Source of the DNA: a bacterium | Lineage (GTDB): Bacteria > 4484-113 > JALSIF01 | Assembly: GCA_026981635.1 (NCBI GenBank) | Contig: JALSIF010000014.1 | Coordinates: forward strand, 1 to 6,504 | Direction: 5' to 3' | DNA: 6,504 nucleotides | Part shown: positions 5,047 to 6,504 of the stretch, piece after piece | Position numbering within the stretch: position 1 is the first letter of the stretch | How the letters are laid out: each line of letters starts with the position of its first letter | The notes under the pieces: generated by a model | Databases searched by the model: none | What the model saw: only the letters and a program-made list of their open reading frames with translations | Told to the model about the DNA's origin: nothing | Made by a program: the position numbers and the translations under genes

Positions 5047-6504
5047 ATGGAACCAAAGAATAGACCTCAACCCACTCCTGCCTATCTGGCCGCTCTTGCG
5101 GGATTCTTACATGATCTGGGAAAGGTTGGACAACGTGCCTATCCCCCCGGTATTGAGGGGGTAAGAGAAGCTTTTCCTGAGGCGGAGAGCAATTTCAGAG
5201 AGGAGAACTGGCACCTTTGGCTTAAGGACCATCATCAGTACAGAGAAGGAGAAAAGGTCACCTGGTTCTCCCACTACCACGTTCTCTGGTCTGGATACTT
5301 GGCGGAGCAGTTGGGGCTTACGGATGAGTGGAAGCCGGTTCGCCAAGCTGTATTACTGCACCACTGCCCGACCCCCAACGCCCCCCTCTCGGAGCTACTT
5401 GCCCGGGCCGACCGCCTAGCCAGCGGCATGGATCGGATCACCGTCCCGGAGAAGGGAGATGCCTGGAAAACCCCACTGATTCCCATTCTCAAGGAGGTTG
5501 GGCTTCAGGTTGAGACTGGAAATGGCTTGTCTGGAGAGGCTGGACCCGACGATGACTGCGGTTTCCCCCTGGGATATGGACTGGAACTGGCCGAGGATAA
5601 GTATCCCGCCCGTGGCTTCCCTTTCCCTCAGCCGGGGCAGTCCCTGAGTGAAAGTGAATACGAGAAACTCTGGGGAGAAATCCTTAACGTTGCAAAAGAG
5701 CTCAGGTTCGGTGGCGACCCGGATATAGCTGTTTCCCAAGTGGCTGGCCTGGTTGAGTGGTACTGCTGGCCTGTTCATGACTCCTCCTACGGAACCGTAA
5801 ACGACGTGAGTCTGGCTGATCATTCCAGGGCGGTAGCCACCGTTGCCGCCTGCCTGGCGAGGGTGGCTGAGGAGCGGACCGGTTCAAGCCAGGTTGGAGA
5901 ATGGGCGGTAACTGAACTCTTTGGGAACTACCCCAAAGAGGCAAGGAAGAGTGAACCGGAAGGGGTTGATCCCTCCTTCAAGGAGGACATCTTCAGGCTG
6001 GTAGTTGGCGATCTCAAGGGGATTCAGCGCTTCATCTACGACGTCTTTGGTGAGGGGACGGCAAAGCAGCTTAGGGCTAGGAGTTTCACCGTAGAGATCT
6101 GGTGCGATCGGCTGGCCGCCTATCTCTGCCGAGAGGTGGGGATCCCCGAAGCCTGCCGCATATATGCCACCGGCGGCAAGTTCCTCCTCCTTCTTCCCAA
6201 TCTGACGAAACTCACCTGGAAGGACAGCTCGGAAAACCGTCACCAAGGTAGCCTGACTGACTATCTTAGGTACTTCCAGGACCTGGTAAATGAGGACATA
6301 GAGCAGACCTTTGACCACCGGGTACCTTTGCGGCTGGTGCTTGCGTCGGTTCCCCTGAGCCAGCTTGACCTGATCAAGCCGGGGAAGCTTAGGGAGAAGC
6401 TTGATGAGCTGATGAAGCTTCTCAACCTGGCCTCCGGCCACCCCTACTGGGAGCTGCCGGGGGAATTTTTCTCTCCCCTGGAGCCGCCCGCTGAATACAT
6501 CTCA
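5047..6504 (+). CDS. csm1: Type III-A CRISPR effector subunit Csm1/Cas10, N-terminal part (3' end outside window)
   Basis: The frame from ATG 5047 stays open for 486 codons to the window edge. Family members are usually 750-850 aa, so roughly 60% is seen. It is the large subunit of the Csm complex, which on target-RNA binding cuts DNA through its HD domain and makes cyclic oligoadenylates through its second palm domain. The HD domain carries FLHDLGK (His22, Asp23), HH at 62-63, LLHH (His105, His106) and the Csm1-typical ADRLASGMDR (121-130). VSLADHSRAVA (254-264) follows. The first palm domain starts near residue 315 with VVGDLKGIQRFIY (319-331), LRARSF (342-347) and YATGGKFLLLLPN (373-385). 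The HD residues look intact. The GGDD cyclase motif would lie beyond the window. Early codons use AGA, GGA and GAA far more than the genes to the left. Other csm genes and an array are expected downstream; none is visible here. Confidence 0.94.
   Translation, partial: MEPKNRPQPTPAYLAALAGFLHDLGKVGQRAYPPGIEGVREAFPEAESNFREENWHLWLKDHHQYREGEKVTWFSHYHVLWSGYLAEQLGLTDEWKPVRQAVLLHHCPTPNAPLSELLARADRLASGMDRITVPEKGDAWKTPLIPILKEVGLQVETGNGLSGEAGPDDDCGFPLGYGLELAEDKYPARGFPFPQPGQSLSESEYEKLWGEILNVAKELRFGGDPDIAVSQVAGLVEWYCWPVHDSSYGTVNDVSLADHSRAVATVAACLARVAEERTGSSQVGEWAVTELFGNYPKEARKSEPEGVDPSFKEDIFRLVVGDLKGIQRFIYDVFGEGTAKQLRARSFTVEIWCDRLAAYLCREVGIPEACRIYATGGKFLLLLPNLTKLTWKDSSENRHQGSLTDYLRYFQDLVNEDIEQTFDHRVPLRLVLASVPLSQLDLIKPGKLREKLDELMKLLNLASGHPYWELPGEFFSPLEPPAEYIS

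Noticed and set aside
5884-6441. Open frame on the minus strand opposite csm1 (185 codons)
   Set aside because: The plus strand carries clear Cas10 motifs over the same bases; the antisense frame has no recognisable motifs or ribosome site.

Overview
The window is bacterial DNA: compact, GC-rich and almost fully coding, with sigma70-like promoters and Shine-Dalgarno sites. The lineage cannot be fixed from sequence alone. A secreted protein with outer-membrane beta-barrel character hints at a diderm. The GC-rich, charged-residue-rich proteins and a type III CRISPR gene would fit a thermophile. Both are inferences.

Left part (1-1997, + strand): the 3' end of an alpha/beta hydrolase gene is followed 31 bp later by a complete zinc metallopeptidase gene of the M3/M2-like gluzincin type. 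It converges, with only 3 bp between, on the next operon.

Middle part (2001-4424, - strand): a thiamine-pyrophosphate-controlled operon. In transcription order it has a promoter (4394-4424), a clear TPP riboswitch aptamer (4293-4386), a leader with a hairpin that can hide the Shine-Dalgarno sequence (4150-4197), an NCS1-family transporter that is best called the hydroxymethylpyrimidine transporter CytX (2673-4148), and a predicted secreted beta-barrel protein (2001-2672). The barrel gene's ATG directly abuts the transporter's stop codon. The arrangement suggests uptake of a thiamine precursor across two membranes, switched off when TPP is plentiful.

Right part (4455-6504): a 159-aa protein of unknown function (- strand), with a short beta-hairpin-like N-terminal part and an acidic tail of 9-residue repeats, is divergent from csm1/cas10 (+ strand). 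The csm1 gene is the large subunit of a type III-A CRISPR effector and runs off the window after 486 codons, before its GGDD palm domain. The 112-bp divergent spacer holds promoter elements. It shares a 12-bp word, in inverted orientation, with the cytX promoter on the other side of the unknown gene. csm1 starts with a visibly different codon use from the genes to its left, which fits a transferred defence locus whose edge lies in or next to this spacer.
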